Shown: positions 37,524 to 51,594, counted from the first letter of the stretch. The stretch is 64,000 bases of DNA from Paramecium tetraurelia (GCF_000165425.1 NW_001799277.1:186001-250000); one strand, 5' to 3'. Numbers and translations: made by a program. Notes: generated by a model not told the origin, from the letters alone.

Positions 37524-39080
37524 TCAATTAATCATCATTTTTAATAAATGCAAAGAATCATTAATTCTATATCTAAGAGGATTTATGCAAAATAATCGAA
37601 CAGTTTCATCATTATTCATTTACTCCAAACACTCCAGGATAAAATTATGTCCTTGCCCATTTTGAAGAAGACTTTAACTATTACCTGTGAAGATTGAGTA
37701 ATTATTGCTTGAGATTAAATAGTTAGTAGTAAGAATATTATATTACAGTTTTTCATTATAAGTTGATAACTGTATATTATAGCCTTTGATACAACTAATG
37801 TCTTTATTTATTAAATTCATCAAGGTTTTTTTGATCTGTGGGTTTTAAGTCATCTGAAGTTAATCGTGAAAAAATTATTTAATGTAGTAATATGGATCTG
37901 TAAGAGATTGTTAAATTAATAACTACAATTGATGAAATATAACTTCAGGAGCTTGTAAGTGACACTCTTGTTAATATAAAGCAACTTCTTAATTTTGCAT
38001 ATTGAAGGGCAATTATCTGAACACATCTGATTTGCTAATGGATCCATGAATGGCATATGATACTTTAATAGATAGCACATTTGACTGTAGTTGCAAGATC
38101 ATAGATCTGATTAATTGTTCTACAATTTTCTTTTTAGAAGTGCTTTTACCACCAATGATCATGAAGTTTTTTTGGAATTTATTTTGGCTATAAAAACTAT
38201 CTATTTCGTTAAATGTAGTGATGAGGTTGTTTTTGAATGTATAAGTTTTATATGAGCATTAGTTACGACATTTATCTTCTTAATTCACTCTTATTTTATT
38301 TTTACCCATTAATTAAATGATGGAGGAATTACTGAGTCTTGAGAATAGACAAAACAGATAATCATTTGATTAGCCCTATTAAATGTTAACATTGTTGCTG
38401 TTCTCAATTTTTCTACCTTATTATTTAGCTTTATTTTTCCATTTAATATATGAATTAGATATTTTTTGATCGCATTGAGATTTAGGACTCAGATTCTATT
38501 GCTTTTCTATAACATAATTGCTGAAATTTCTAATTTTGGAGGTGTGATTGACAGAATTATTTGTGTATATATGGGACAATTTTTAATGCATTGTTTCTAA
38601 GGTTTTGGAACTTATAATGGAAGGATTGTTGCTTCTATTTCTGCCTGAACTAACACTATCGCAAAGCTATAAGTTAATAAACTTAATACTTTTAATTCAT
38701 TTTTAACAGTCTCAATCTAATTTTTAATAAAGTTTAACTCCTTATAAATCTACTCATCAATCTATATTTTGATATTTGTATAGCAATACGTGACTAATTT
38801 CTTGTCTCTTTGAATCATTATAGGCTATATCATTTTCTGCTTTTAATGCAATTATTCTATTCAAATAATATTCATCATCTTATTCATTGATTTTGAATCT
38901 GAAATGCCTGCCTTCGCTTGCTATTCTTTTAATTTCATTTTTTCTTTGATTCATCAATTATTCCTTATTGATATGAACTGCCTTTTTATTTGAAGGACTG
39001 TACAAATTCATTAATAAATAATTAGCAGTTATTAATAAAATAACAATTGGCGTTTAAGCTGTAAAATAAACAAAGGCCAT
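37524..39080 (-). CDS. Unknown protein, possibly a very divergent kinesin-like or P-loop protein
   Basis: Starts MAFVYFTAQTPIVILLITAN, which could be a membrane anchor. A charged helical part follows (KRIASEGRHFRFKINEQDD…), with introns of 28 nt near 38780 and 23 nt near 38680. The C-terminal half holds FQKNFMIIGGKSTSKKKIVE, which resembles a degraded P-loop, and ends with ETVRLFCINPLRYRINDSLH. The last stretch and its position recall the end of a kinesin motor (…TVMIANISP…ETLNTLKFA), but the P-loop lacks the GxxxxGK[ST] spacing and switch motifs are not visible. The kinesin idea is weak. The frame closes at the TGA 37524-37526. Confidence 0.55.
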
Positions 39081-39429
39081 AGCATTTTTATTTGATTGTA
39101 ATATGATTAGGTTGTTGTTTAGAAGTTTGTAGCCCGTTTTAGGATAGTATGAGAGTTGCTTGGTGGAGACAGAAGGAAAAGATTTAAGTTAGAATTTTTA
39201 ATGAATAGAAACAAATTATAGATTAATATTACAAGACATTCAATGAATAAATTAATTTGTTTTTTTTTAAATTCTTAAGTTTTAGAGAGTGTAAGTTCTT
39301 TTCGAGAAGAATTTTTGAAATAATAAATTTTCTATTATTAATGAAGGGTTCGCAAATTATGTATTTTAATTAATCAATATATAAATGGAAAGTATTCGTT
39401 TTTGACTTTTTTAATAATAATAACAAAAT
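39081..39429. promoter_or_regulatory. Divergent intergenic region upstream of a trichocyst gene
   Basis: About 350 AT-rich bases lie between two diverging genes. No gene or named motif is visible. Confidence 0.4.
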
Positions 39430-40640
39430 ATGTTAAAAGTAGCAGTCTGCACATTGCTCGTTCTTAGCATAACAGCAATTGATATCAAAGCTTCAGTTTG
39501 GACAAGTCATGACTAAAAAATGTTTGCCCAAATCAAATAATCAGGATGGGGAAACTTTATCTTGAATTTTGGTGAGCTCCATTTATCAACAGGTGGTATC
39601 CTTTCAGAACTCAACACAGAAATTGCCAAACTTGTATCATAATGTGTCTATCTAGATTGATGAATTGGATGTGGAATTAGCAGAAGTCCATCATTAATAT
39701 GCAAGAAGAACAGATGTTCACAACAGAGAAGTAGCAAGACTTGAATAAGAAATCTAAGATAAAGAAAGAGGTAATACTATGATAAAAATCATCATTAGAG
39801 GTGTTCAACGCTCACGATTTCTATGATAACGTCCTCATCCCATAAAGAGATAGATTCGCTGCACAACTTGAATAATTATAAGACAACATTGCTTAAAACA
39901 GAAGAACACTGAACGAGGCAACAGTCTAAAGAGCCAATGATCATGCTGAGTTTGAAGCTTAGGTTGCTGAACACAACGAAGCCATCAGTGCCATTGATGA
40001 ATCACTTGGTTTACTCAGTCAATTATCAGCACCATCACTCGTCTAAGTCTAAAAGGTTTAGAAGAATTTGACAAAAATCTAATAAAGCCTCAAGAGACAC
40101 AGCACTTTCTAAACATTCATCAAGACTCTTATTGAAATCGCTGTCGAAGCCAACTTCGCTGATTAAGGAGCTCTTAAAGAAGTAATTAATCATATAGATT
40201 TTATTAAAGATTCTTGTTGCCTTCAACAACTTGAGAGTTTAATTAGTTGATTCACTTAACACAATCACAGCCGACGAAGCTGAAGCCTAAAAGGATTTCG
40301 AGGCTAGAGTTATTCAATTGAACTAAGAACATGCTGAATTCCAAAGAGCAGTAGTTGTCAAAACAGCTGAAATTGAAGCTAATGCCAGTATTTATTTTAA
40401 TTATATGTAGCCAAAATCGAATAAACCCTTGATTTGATTGATGAATTACATGCAGATTTGGATACATTGAATGGATAATTGTAAGCTGAAAACGACGACT
40501 TTGCTTTCGCCACCGATGTTTACAATGCCACCGTTGCCGAATACAACAAAGAATTGAATGCTGCTCACCAAGCCTTGGATTTATTAAATTAACCAAGATT
40601 CACCGATTATGTTAAATCATAACTCAAGGGTGCATTCTGA
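39430..40640 (+). CDS. Trichocyst matrix protein (TMP family)
   Basis: Begins [20 protein letters not shown], a signal peptide. The body is a heptad-rich acidic coiled coil ([56 protein letters not shown]). Introns of 23 nt near 40390 and several others keep the frame. It ends …YVKSQLKGAF at TGA 40638-40640. Size near 365 residues and composition match the trichocyst matrix family. A minus-strand open frame at 40252-40596 is only a shadow of this gene. Confidence 0.85.
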
Positions 40641-40696
40641 CCTTATTAAATAAAAGTTAAACAAATTCATTTTTATATCAAATTTCTTTAACTATC

Positions 40697-43600
40697 ATGA
40701 ACATGATTGTACATCATCAACTTTCATCCAGTCTCATTTTAAATGAAGAAGAGATGTCAAATACATCAATAGATCTGCAATAGGAAATGCAAGATTCAGT
40801 TCAATTCGAGAATAGAGACAATTTCAACATACAATTCAATAGATAATCAATGATGCATGAGAGTACAGAATTGGGAGACACCATTAATAAACAATTGATT
40901 GAAGAAGAACAAAAATAGTTGTTACTTAATCAAATCACTGAATTGAGAATGAATAATCAACAATTGGTAGAAGAAATCAAAGATTTACATACTGCCGCTG
41001 TCGAACAAAATGAGCATCTTTAAGCAAAGAACACTGAGATTACAGAATTAAAATTGCTCATTCATGAACAGAAACAATAAAACAGAAAAGCAGATGACAC
41101 TATATAACAACTAAAATAATAAATTTAAGATTTTGAGTACAATATATTTGAGAAAGATGAAACCATGTAAAACTGTTTTTATTATACTTAAGAGTAGAAT
41201 TTGGAGAACAAATTAAGAAATTAGAAATGAAAAAACAGTAATTGGAATTGTCGCTAAAAGAAAGTAGAAATCATGTTGCTGCTTAGAAGTATTTATAGCA
41301 TTTTACATTATTTAGATAATAAATTAATAGTTTATTATTAAATTGTTCTCAAATCAATATTGATGAAATTAAAACAGAAATTGATAATGAATAAACTAAA
41401 CATTTACAATCAGAAATGTAATCCATCTCATTTTAATTAGCTAATTATTGCAAGAAAGTTATGATTAATTATTAAAAGAATAAGAAGAATCAGAATTAAG
41501 AGATAATCAAAAATAAGAATAATTAAAAAAGGATTCCCTTCAATATTAACAAACTCTCGTAGAATTGTAGTTGTTGAAGCATACTCTAAATTAGAACACT
41601 TAAGAAATGTTGTAGTATGATGAATTGATCGAAAAAAATGAAACAACCATTTAATAACTGGAGGATACCATCTAATCTTAAAATGAAAGATACGCACAAT
41701 TATCAAAAAAATTCTATAAATCCAAGTAAATAATATTAATTTATTTTAGATTAGTAGTTAACGAACTGAAACATAAGGTATAAGACTTAATGCTTTTGCA
41801 ATAGAATGATAAGGCAATCATCCTCTAATAATAAAATCAAATTAATCAGACTAAGAAGGACTTGGGTAAATTTCGATATCAAAGGGATAGTCTAATCGAA
41901 GTTTAATCTAAATTGTTGAAATCTCAGTATATGGATGAAGAAATTCCTACAAAGTAATTATATATCTATGTAAGGAAATAATTGGATGTTAAAGCAAATG
42001 AGATACAACAATTATTGAATGAATTGAATCAAAAAAAAGATGAATTAACTTAAGAGTAGTAATAACACTTTAAATCGCAATAGTAAATTTTAGAAATGAA
42101 AACAAATTCATCTAGTCTTGAATAAAAATAAATCAGATTGGAAGAAGAACTAAGATCACTAAATATGATTATTATCTAATAAGAAAATAAAATTAGAGAT
42201 TATTGTTAATAAAATTAAGATATCAAAAGTCAAAATTTAGAATTACTTACAAGAATGTCTTAATTTGACAAAGAAACTACTTAAATCATCAAATAATTCA
42301 AGTAAAAATACAAAATTATTTGAAAGTTAAGAAATTCAAAGTTTGAAACAAAATTATAATTTACATGAATAATCGTATAAGGAACTTGAGACAGTGAATC
42401 TAGAATTAAATGATCAACTTAATGGTCAAAGTGAATTGACTCAAAAAAAAATTCAGAAATTAAGGTATTATTTTAGAAATTATATTTTAGTGAGGAGAAT
42501 AACTAATAAAAGATACTTATTTCATAGTTATAAGAGAAATTATTGCTCATAAATACAAGATAAGTCAAGGAGTAATTTTAACAAACTTATTTGAAAACTA
42601 AATCAATTTCCTTATAGACAGATCCAATTGTTGATAAGCTAGTTATTTAGAATGAAGAGGATAAGTTAAGAGATGTGGAAAATACAATTAATTTTATTAT
42701 CAATAATTTGGATACTATGAAGGAGAAGATTAATTTGAATCAAAGCAATATAAACGAGTTACTTGGTTTTAAATAAATAATTTCTAATTTGATTTTAAAA
42801 CAACAAGGAGGAGTTTAAGAGAATGAGTAGTGTTAGGAATCAACCTAGATTCACACTCCTAGATCAATTGAAAAAAAGGATAATAAGGAGTTTGAGTGTC
42901 TTAACTAACAAATTCATTCTTTAGAACTTTAGATATTGGAAAAGGTTTCAATGATAAACGAACTCTAATTGTAATTATAAAAATAAGAATAATAAATAGA
43001 AAATTTGAAATTAAAAGAAACTGAAAAGCATCTTTTGGATATTATTGTTTCAGATAGGCAATAATTATGTGAATGCAAATTATAATAGGAATACAATAAA
43101 TATGTTTCTGACAATCAAAATTTTGATCGCATTAAGCAATTGGAGAGTCTGAATATATAACTTAAAATAAAGGTACTTTGATGTTATTTTTTTGATAGCT
43201 TGAGGCATAATAGGAGATAGCCAAGGAAAACTTACGCTTAAGAAAGAAGATTGCCACTCTGGAGAATTAGGAGATGAAGCAAAGTTCGACTTCCCCCTAG
43301 AAAATCTTTAATAGCAAAATAACTCTTAATACTTTTTAAACTAATTCTACATAGAAGTCGATTGAAAAGAAGAGAAGCCACATCGGAAATTAAAATTGTC
43401 ACTCATATTAGAGTGGTCTTAAGCAATAATTAATTGAATCAGATACAATTTAATCGAAAAGATATGTAGATATGTTAAAAAAATGCATAGAGGAATAGCA
43501 GATGAAGCTATAATAGAGAGAGGATTTGATGAAATAAAGCTTTGTTCTTTTAAATAATTTGTCAACAGATTTAAAAAAAAAATTAAATCTAATTAATAGC

Positions 43601-43735
43601 GAAGATTTAACGAAAAAAAAATAAGTTGTTACATTTATTGAAAAAGTCTAGTTGTAAGTCGATTTTGTAATGAAACGACTCTTATAATATAGAAATACTG
43701 ATTGTGTTTCACCAACTCGATTAGGGAAAGACTGA
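40697..43735 (+). CDS. Long coiled-coil protein, unknown function
   Basis: About 980 residues, starting MNMIVHHQLSSSLILNEEEM. Apart from a ~50-residue Asp/Gln-rich head it is continuous coiled coil (LNQITELRMNNQQLVEEIKD and similar). Small introns break it at several places (near 41168, 41725 and 42465). A Ser/Thr-Pro patch occurs near 42850 (STPRSIEKKD). It ends …CVSPTRLGKD at the TGA 43733-43735. Such proteins in ciliates are commonly cytoskeletal, Golgi or basal-body scaffolds, but no specific family is recognised. Only 39 bases separate it from the channel gene downstream on the same strand. Confidence 0.75.
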
Positions 43736-43774
43736 ATATTATATATATTAATAATTTTTAATTTAATATCACTT

Positions 43775-46700
43775 ATGCTGCCATTTGGGTACATTGTTTT
43801 GTAATATTTAGTTTTTAGTGATTTAAATACTTCGAATTTGAAAAACAGCAGAGGTGTAGTACAAAAAAGTAGAAGTGCAAGAAATTTATGGTAAAATGAT
43901 CAGAAGAGTCCCAGAGCAAATGTGCAATAGAGAAAGTAGTTATAAAACATTGATATGTTAGAACGAGAAAAAAGAGTACTTTCAAGTTTGAAAATGTGCA
44001 TGATAACATCATTCAAATTTAATTGGCTTCAGATGAGAGCTATGAAATGGATATCAACGAAGAGATAGAAATTGATAAAAAAGCTATGTCCAGAGGTCTG
44101 CAAAACGAATTTAGTCCTGATAAAAGGAAAACCTTTAGAGCTAAGCAATTTCAGATTTATAAAACTCTTCAAGAATACATGGATGAGGAGTTGATTGAAG
44201 AAGATAGAGAGGATATTCAAGAACAGACTCCAACTCCTATCTAGAGACAAAATCAAAAAATAACTCCTGAAGAGATCATATTTTAAAAGAATTTATAAAT
44301 CCCAGATATTATATCTGAATTTACGAAATTGTATGAATCTGATCCTCACAATGACAATTACAATCTCTAATTATTGCATGTAGAAGGATGGGAAGAAATA
44401 TGGCTAAACCATTAATTCTATAAGGATGCATATATATTACTATGGTTAAGAAAGTTAATTGTGACATTTTTTAATTCAATATCTTTGATTTGTTATAAAA
44501 TTACCACCAACATAGTGTCAAATTTTATAATGCTTCTATTAGTGTCAATAAATATGGTGTTATACATAACCAAATTTTATGATGATGTCTATACTCAATA
44601 CAAACAATTATTTGATGGATGGTCATTAAGTAATAAATGTTCAATTATAATAGTCTTCTTTTGGATTTATGTTGTAGAACATGGCATAAAGATAGTTGGA
44701 TTAGGATTAGTTTAGTTTTTTAAGGTATTCTGGAATTGTTATGATTTGGTCAATGTAAAAATTATAAAAATTTTATATAGCTAATTCTCTTTGGATTGTA
44801 TATTTATGGAAGTTTATCATTTGATTTTTCTCCCTTGAGAGCTATGAGAATATTGATTTAGTTAGCAAAGATTTCATCACAATTATAAAAAACATTGAAG
44901 GCATTAACTGAATCATTAAAGAATATGATGGAGGCATCATTGGTTGTCTTGATTTTTTGTATATTCTTTGCTAATGTTGGTGTTCATTTATTCAGTCAAT
45001 TATTATAGAATAGATGCTTTTACATTGAGGATGGGATTTAGGATTTCAATTAAAATATTTGTGGTTGGGTGGATTGTCCTAATAATATGAATTGCTTTTA
45101 GTCTTTGAATAATGTGGATACTGCTACTAATTTTGATAATTTCTTTTTCGCCTTTGCTTAAATCATTCGTACAATTACTATGGACAATTGGACTGATGTT
45201 ATGTATTATACTATGTATACATTAAGTCCTATGACATGGATTTATTTCGTTCTTGTCATTTTTATAGTAGGTATGAAATAGCAATATTTTTTTAGGTTTT
45301 TTTGCATTTAATCTAATTATTGCTGTTTTGAAAACATAATATTCACAAATTGTATCCAATTATTAAGAAGACAAAGAAGATTTATCAAATAAATAAACTT
45401 ACATAGAACCATTAAACCTAAGATTTATAAAAAATATAGGATTGTACAATTAAATAAAAACATTATAAAAAGTACGAAAGAGAGCCTCTCAACAATCACT
45501 TTCTCAAAGTCATGTTTCTTAGAATAAGTCAATTGATAATTAAATATTTTCACCAAAAGGAAGTCAATTGATACAAAAATCTAAAGTAATTTCCTAATTC
45601 ACGGGTGGATTTGGCTAAATCAACAAATTGTAAAAAATGGTGAGGAGAGCCAAAACAATAAAAGAAAAGAAGAAATAACAAAGGTTGATTCTGTCAGCAA
45701 GATAACAGAAATTGCTGTAGAAAAGAGAGAATGAGGAGATGGGCATAATGAATAGCAATGAATAAAGCATTTTTGATAAGTTTAACTTAAAAGCCATTTT
45801 GTAACCACAAAGAAATTTTAACATTGAATAATCAAAATATGAATAAACTGTATAAGGGGATATAAAGGGGAAAAAGATACTGATGAGTTTAAAATACAAT
45901 GATGTTTTGGCATGGAAATTGGATCTGAAGTATTCACCCTACCATTCAACATCCAAAAGAGATGTAATAAGCGAACTCAAGGAGATATTGTAGAAAGAGA
46001 AAAAATTGAAAGAGTAGTATGAAAAGGTTAAAAGACAAAATCTGAAATAATATTATATGTTAGACATCTATGATAAGTAAAGGGAGAAGATATCATAGTA
46101 ATTGTAGTCTTCTGATAATGGAAATCCATCTATTCAAAGACTCTACAGTATAAAATATGATATAAATACAAAAAATAGAGACCAACCTATTACATCTAAA
46201 TTGAAATTGAAATTCCCAATCAAATCAAGTAGAAGAATCTTTGGATCTGAATTAAATATGGGTGATTCAAATAATGAAATTCCTACTAATAAGTCATCCA
46301 TTACTCGGAAATCATATTACGATCATTTAAGAAAGCAAAGGCTGTTTTTTCAGAGATCTCAAACTAAAATGCACAGGGCAAGTTCAGATGCCTTTATGGA
46401 ATTTCCAGAATGGCAGGAAGGGCAATCTTATATCACAATAAATGGTATCAAGTGGAATCATGATGCTTGTTCTATTTTGATTAATAGGAAGATTAATGAG
46501 TTGGATGAAGATGATGATAATGATGATTCAGATGATGATCGAATTTTAAAATTAGATTGGATGGATCAAAATTATGAGCACTATATCCAAATTAGAGTAA
46601 TAAATTTAATTTATTATAGAAAAAAGAATTAGAGTAAGGCTTTATAAGAAGACACAATATCTCGATGCTCAACATCATGAATAATTTAACAAAAAATAAA

Positions 46701-49700
46701 TTGATTTCTATACTCAAATCACTAAATAAGCATGACTATAATATTTGGATCTAAGGATTCTATGGCTATTGGATTGTTCTCTAATTTAAATTGCATAAAT
46801 TATTGGAGGAGAAAATGGTATCAATTATTTTTGACTTGTACACAATGGTTAATTTCTTTATTCTTTGTAGTGAAGGCTATTTAAGTTCAGATTTGGTTGA
46901 TTCAATTAATTCAGTTATGACATTCCTATTATTGGGGGAGATAGTGTTGAAGATCATCGGTTATGGAATTAAAGATTTTAGCAAAATGTCTAGTAATAAC
47001 TTAGATGCTTTTGTCATTGTTTTGTGTTTGTTATAATACTTTATTTCAATCACTTAGCCATATTGGTTGGAATAATATAGCAGCGAAATTAAAGTGTTAA
47101 GAGCATCAAAAGCCTTTATGTTATATAGGGTGATTAAATATAATAAATTTGTTGTAAGAATAATGAAGATCGCCTAATTAACAATGAAGTCGTATATAAA
47201 CATAACATTTTTAATGTTTTATGTCATCTTTATGTATGCTATAATGGGATTGTAATTTTTTGTGAATAAATTTGATGAATCGTAAAGATTAGCTTAACTG
47301 CATTCATTTAACAGCATAGGAAAATCGTGGATGACTGTATTTAATACAATTACAAATGATGATGCAGTTGGTATGTTGAAAGTGGCTACTTAATACACTG
47401 ACACATGGATTGGATTGTTATTTTATATTACAATGGTGTTTGGTTTAAACTATTTGATATATGGTTTGGTGAGTGCAGTATTGTTGGATGCATTCTCATC
47501 TGAATTAGAAAAGGGGAATTAGTATGAGGAAAAGAGAGAGAGAATATTGTAGAAACTAGGAATACAAGAGAATATCAATTAGAATGGCACTTAATTAGAT
47601 ACCCTATCATCATATAAGAATGAGAAGGATGATAATGATGATATTCTCAATGATATCAAGATATAATAATAACAATTTATAAAAAGATAGACATTTAACA
47701 GCAAGAAGAGCATTTATCAACAAGTACCTGAAACAGTTAAACATATATTCAGTAAATAGAAATCTTTAGAAATCTAGTATTATAAAGATATTGAATGCGA
47801 ATATTCACTATTCATATTTCAATTTGATCATAATTTTAGAAAGTTTTGTTATCGAACAACGAAATCTGTGATTTTCAAATTTGTATTGAATAGCTCAATT
47901 TGCTCATCAGTAGCAACTATGATCATCATCTCATTTGATGACAGTTTACCATCATTACATACAAATAACTTAAACACATTCTATGAGTATCATTTATTCG
48001 CTGTGAATCTAGTCATCACTATTACTTATATTTTGGAGATTATATCTCAAGGGATGTTATTGGATTAAGGAGCATTCTGCAGAGACATATGGAGATTCAT
48101 CGATATCTTATATTTGATTAGTTATTACTTGTCCTTTATGACTCTGTCTCCTTTTTTGAAATTCTCACTTTATCTAAGTAATCATTAAATAGTATTTTAG
48201 TTTATCTACGTCCTTTGATGATGATAAACATGTTTCAAAGTATCTAAGGTATTAAAAATGCAATGAGTTTGAGTTTGGTGTAAATTCTGAACATTATAGG
48301 AGTTATTTTGTTAGTGTTTTTAATATTCGATGTCATTGGAATGCATTTATACTAAAACAAAATGGGTTATTGTGAAGACTTAATGAATTTCTATGTGAAT
48401 GAATTTCAATGTTCGCAACAAAACAAGACTTGGGTAATTCATCCATACAACTTCGAAAATATTCTAAATGGATTATTGACATTATTCTTGGCTGCATCTT
48501 TAGATGGATGGGGAGAGATCATGCAAGTTTGTTTTAATGCAAATGATTCTAAATATGGACCAACACCTCTTAATACACAATGGGCTACTTATTTATTCTT
48601 TATTTTGTTTATTTTCATTGGAGCAATGTTTTTTATGGGATTCCTCACAGGTGTTCTTTTCACAGAGTTTTAAAAGTATACAAAACAACTAGAAAATAAA
48701 TACTTAACTAGTGACTAATCACAATTCCTTAAAATCTCAGAATTGATACTATAATAAAGTCCAGGTTACAGCAATCCTCCTAAAACTCCCCTTAGACGAT
48801 TGTGTTATAAGATTGTGTTTAGTCTATGGTATCATAAATTCTTCATTGTTGTATTATGTGTCAACACCATTGTGTTATGCTTATTCTATTCAGATGCCTC
48901 ATATGAATACATGTCAAATCTAAATAAGACGTATTAAGTATTGACAGGCGTGTTTGCTCTTGATACGATCATTAAGTTATTGGCTTATGGTCCAACTAGA
49001 TATTTTGGTATATATAGAGTTACTATTTAAAGCTACTAATTGGAGAGTTATTGAATTGTCCCTTTCATTTATAGCTGTGGCTGACTTCATCTATGATAGT
49101 TATTGGGGATGGTTCACTACCTTCTTAGGAGCTAATTAATCGGACAAATACTTCACCTTCTATAGGATTTTGTTTTGTATGCGAGACATCCGTATTCTTT
49201 TGATTATTCAAGAATTCAAGGGGTTACTTAGATTATTGAGAGTCCTTTTGTTTTCGATGCCTTTATTATTTAAAATCTTATACATTCAAGTCATAGCCTA
49301 AACTACATATGCTCTAATAGGGAAGGAATTGTTTTCACATATTTCAAATGGATCTGTAATTGACGATAAATATGCAAATTTTAAGAACTTTATTAATTCT
49401 GCATTGTTGATGTTCAAATGCACTACAGGTGATGATTGGAGAGCCCTGTTGATTGATTGTTCTCCTCAAAACTATTATTGCAGGAGTGACAGCAATTAAT
49501 GCGGTTCTTAATGGTCCTTGCCTTTCTTTCTTTCATATTATTTATTTTCAAATATCATCATCATGAATCTATTTGTATTAGCTTTGGTGGATTAGTTTGA
49601 AAGTAATAGCACATTATTAAATCTTAGATTTCTTCAATGCCTCTACTAATGCCATCCAGACATTCGTTGAGAATGTTGATCACTTTTGCAATGTATGGTG

Positions 49701-50559
49701 CAAATACACATATGAAACTAAAGGAACCAAAATGCATACGCGTTTTATTGCTCGATTTTTGTTAGATTTACAAGAACCTCTAGGAGCTCTCGAAGGAGAT
49801 AACGTATGGGATGCAGCCAAGAGTGCATCTAATTTTAGAATCAGATCAAATAAACAAGGTTATGTGTACTTTAATGAACTACTTTATGAGACAATTCGAT
49901 TTGCTTTTAAAGAGAGTGTATTCAAATCAGGATCACTAATTGGTAGATCACAAATGAAGCAATTTGATTTAGCAATGAAAAGGAAGATGAGAGAAAATAA
50001 CATTAAATAAGAATCATAATTAGATGAAGATTACTTTTAAGAAGAATACATTTCCAAACATTAAAACTTTAACATCCTATCAGAGTATCTAAATGTATTG
50101 ATTGCTCTTAAAACTTGGGAAGCTTACACTGTCAGATTGATCGAGAAAACCAAAAAACTTGATGAATACACTGAATAAACAAGTTCCTCAGATACTGAAC
50201 AAAAATTATCAATGAGTATTGTACCTTCAGTTTAGAATGCATTTTAAAACAGATTGGGATAGACAATCGAGTTAGATACTCATAGAATATCAAGAGATTA
50301 TTGTCATTTGAATATTTACAAAGAAACTAATTTTTATCAATATTAATAGCATTGCATATTATTAGAACCCTTTAGTAAATAGTCACAACATGAGACACCA
50401 CTTCAAAAATCTCCATCGACATTCCTTGAAAATAAAAGTATTTTAATAAATCATTCTTTAGGATAACCAAATCCCAAGAAAACATTAATTAAAAGACAGT
50501 CTTCTCTATTTAAATAGAATGTACAATCATTCAAAGATGTGCTAGAAAAAGTATTTTGA
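43775..50559 (+). CDS. Four-domain voltage-gated cation channel alpha subunit (Cav/Nav-type)
   Basis: About 2,150 residues with four repeats of six membrane helices. Repeat I has the voltage sensor SPLRAMRILIQLAKISSQL and filter TITMDNWTD. Repeat II has VLRASKAFMLYRVIKYNKF and ITNDDAVG. Repeat III has an S4 rich in Arg/Lys near 48215-48260 and AASLDGWGE. Repeat IV has RDIRILLIIQEFKGLLRLLR and CTTGDDWRA. Long basic linkers join the repeats. Calcium channels normally carry Glu or Asp at each filter site; here all four look like Asp. Paramecium ciliary calcium currents are carried by channels of this class, so this is a candidate. Introns of 25-26 nt near 44757, 45272 and 49592 restore the frame. 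The start MLPFG is likely if a 30-nt intron is removed near 43790. The C-terminus after repeat IV is ~300 residues. Confidence 0.9.
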
Positions 50560-50594
50560 TATAAGATTTATACTAATAATTATATATAAACAAA

Positions 50595-51594
50595 TCAAAA
50601 TGCAATTTATTATTTCTTTCTATCTTCCACTTCTTCTTCTTCCTCATACTGCAATTTCACTTTTGGCTTTTTCTTCTTAACATCCTTCACTTCATCATCT
50701 AAGATTATTATTAATGCTTACCATCTCTCCTTAATTAATTAAATGTCTATTTCTAAAACAATCTTTTATCATCCTCTTCATCATCTTGTTCTTAATCTTC
50801 TTCATCATCTTCTTCTAAATCATTTGGATCGAATATCAATTCCTCATCTGAGTAATCTTCCTCCTCCTCTTCCTATTCCTATTGTTCTCTCTATAGAAAT
50901 GATTATTCATTAGAATATACTTCTTCTTCATCTTCCACTTAATTCTAACCAACGACTTTCTCAAAAGCCTTGGTATTGTAATTCATAATTTCATTGTATA
51001 CTCCATTTTTCAATCTGTCTATCAACTCCTATTCTATGGCATTCTCCAAATTGGCAGCCACCAATGCTTTCTACTCTCTTATCTTATCTCTTCTTTCTGC
51101 CTTCTTTTTAATCGGAATCAATTCCTTGCTATTATATATTATTGTTTCATACAATCCCTTCAATCGCATCTTCCTTATTCTTATCAACATCTGTCTTAGC
51201 TTAGTCAATCTTTGCTTATTTTTGTGAATCATGAAATTGCTCCAATATTTCAACTATTCATCTATTTATGCCAATGCCTATAATTGATATATTTTGTAAG
51301 TTTACTTATTCGTAGTTCTTCGATAGTAGTATCTTCTCCCACAATTCTTTTGGTTTTTATGCTCTTTCTGCTGTTTTCACGTAAAGATAACATAATCCCT
51401 TTTCTTCTTTAATTGTGGCATATTATGAATTTGCCAATGGACAGGATTATTTAGAACATAACCCAGTCACATTATATTCATTTCTACAGAAATTCTACGA
51501 GATTGTTCTAATCATAGTACTTTTTTTCTTACTTAATCTTAAATGAGCAATGACCTCTATTAATGACCTGCCATACAACTTCGTCAATTTACAT
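50595..51594 (-). CDS. MAK16: MAK16 ribosome biogenesis protein
   Basis: Starts MQIDEVVWQVINRGHCSFK, followed after a 25-nt intron by [20 protein letters not shown] and LCYLYVKTAERAHKPKELWE, the hallmark N-terminal block of Mak16. The central part (YWSNFMIHKNKQRLTKLRQM, then IYNSKELIPIKKKAERRD) is also family-specific. The C-terminus is a long Asp/Glu-rich tail and then a Lys-rich end, as in other eukaryotes. A second intron of ~23 nt lies near 50700. Length is about 300 residues, normal for the family. Mak16 is a nucleolar factor needed for maturation of the 60S subunit and binds pre-rRNA with other assembly factors. It sits head-to-tail before TAF1 with 58 bases between them. Confidence 0.95.

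Noticed and set aside
40252-40596. A 114-codon minus-strand frame
   Set aside because: It is antisense to the trichocyst matrix gene at 39430, whose coiled-coil frame is continuous.
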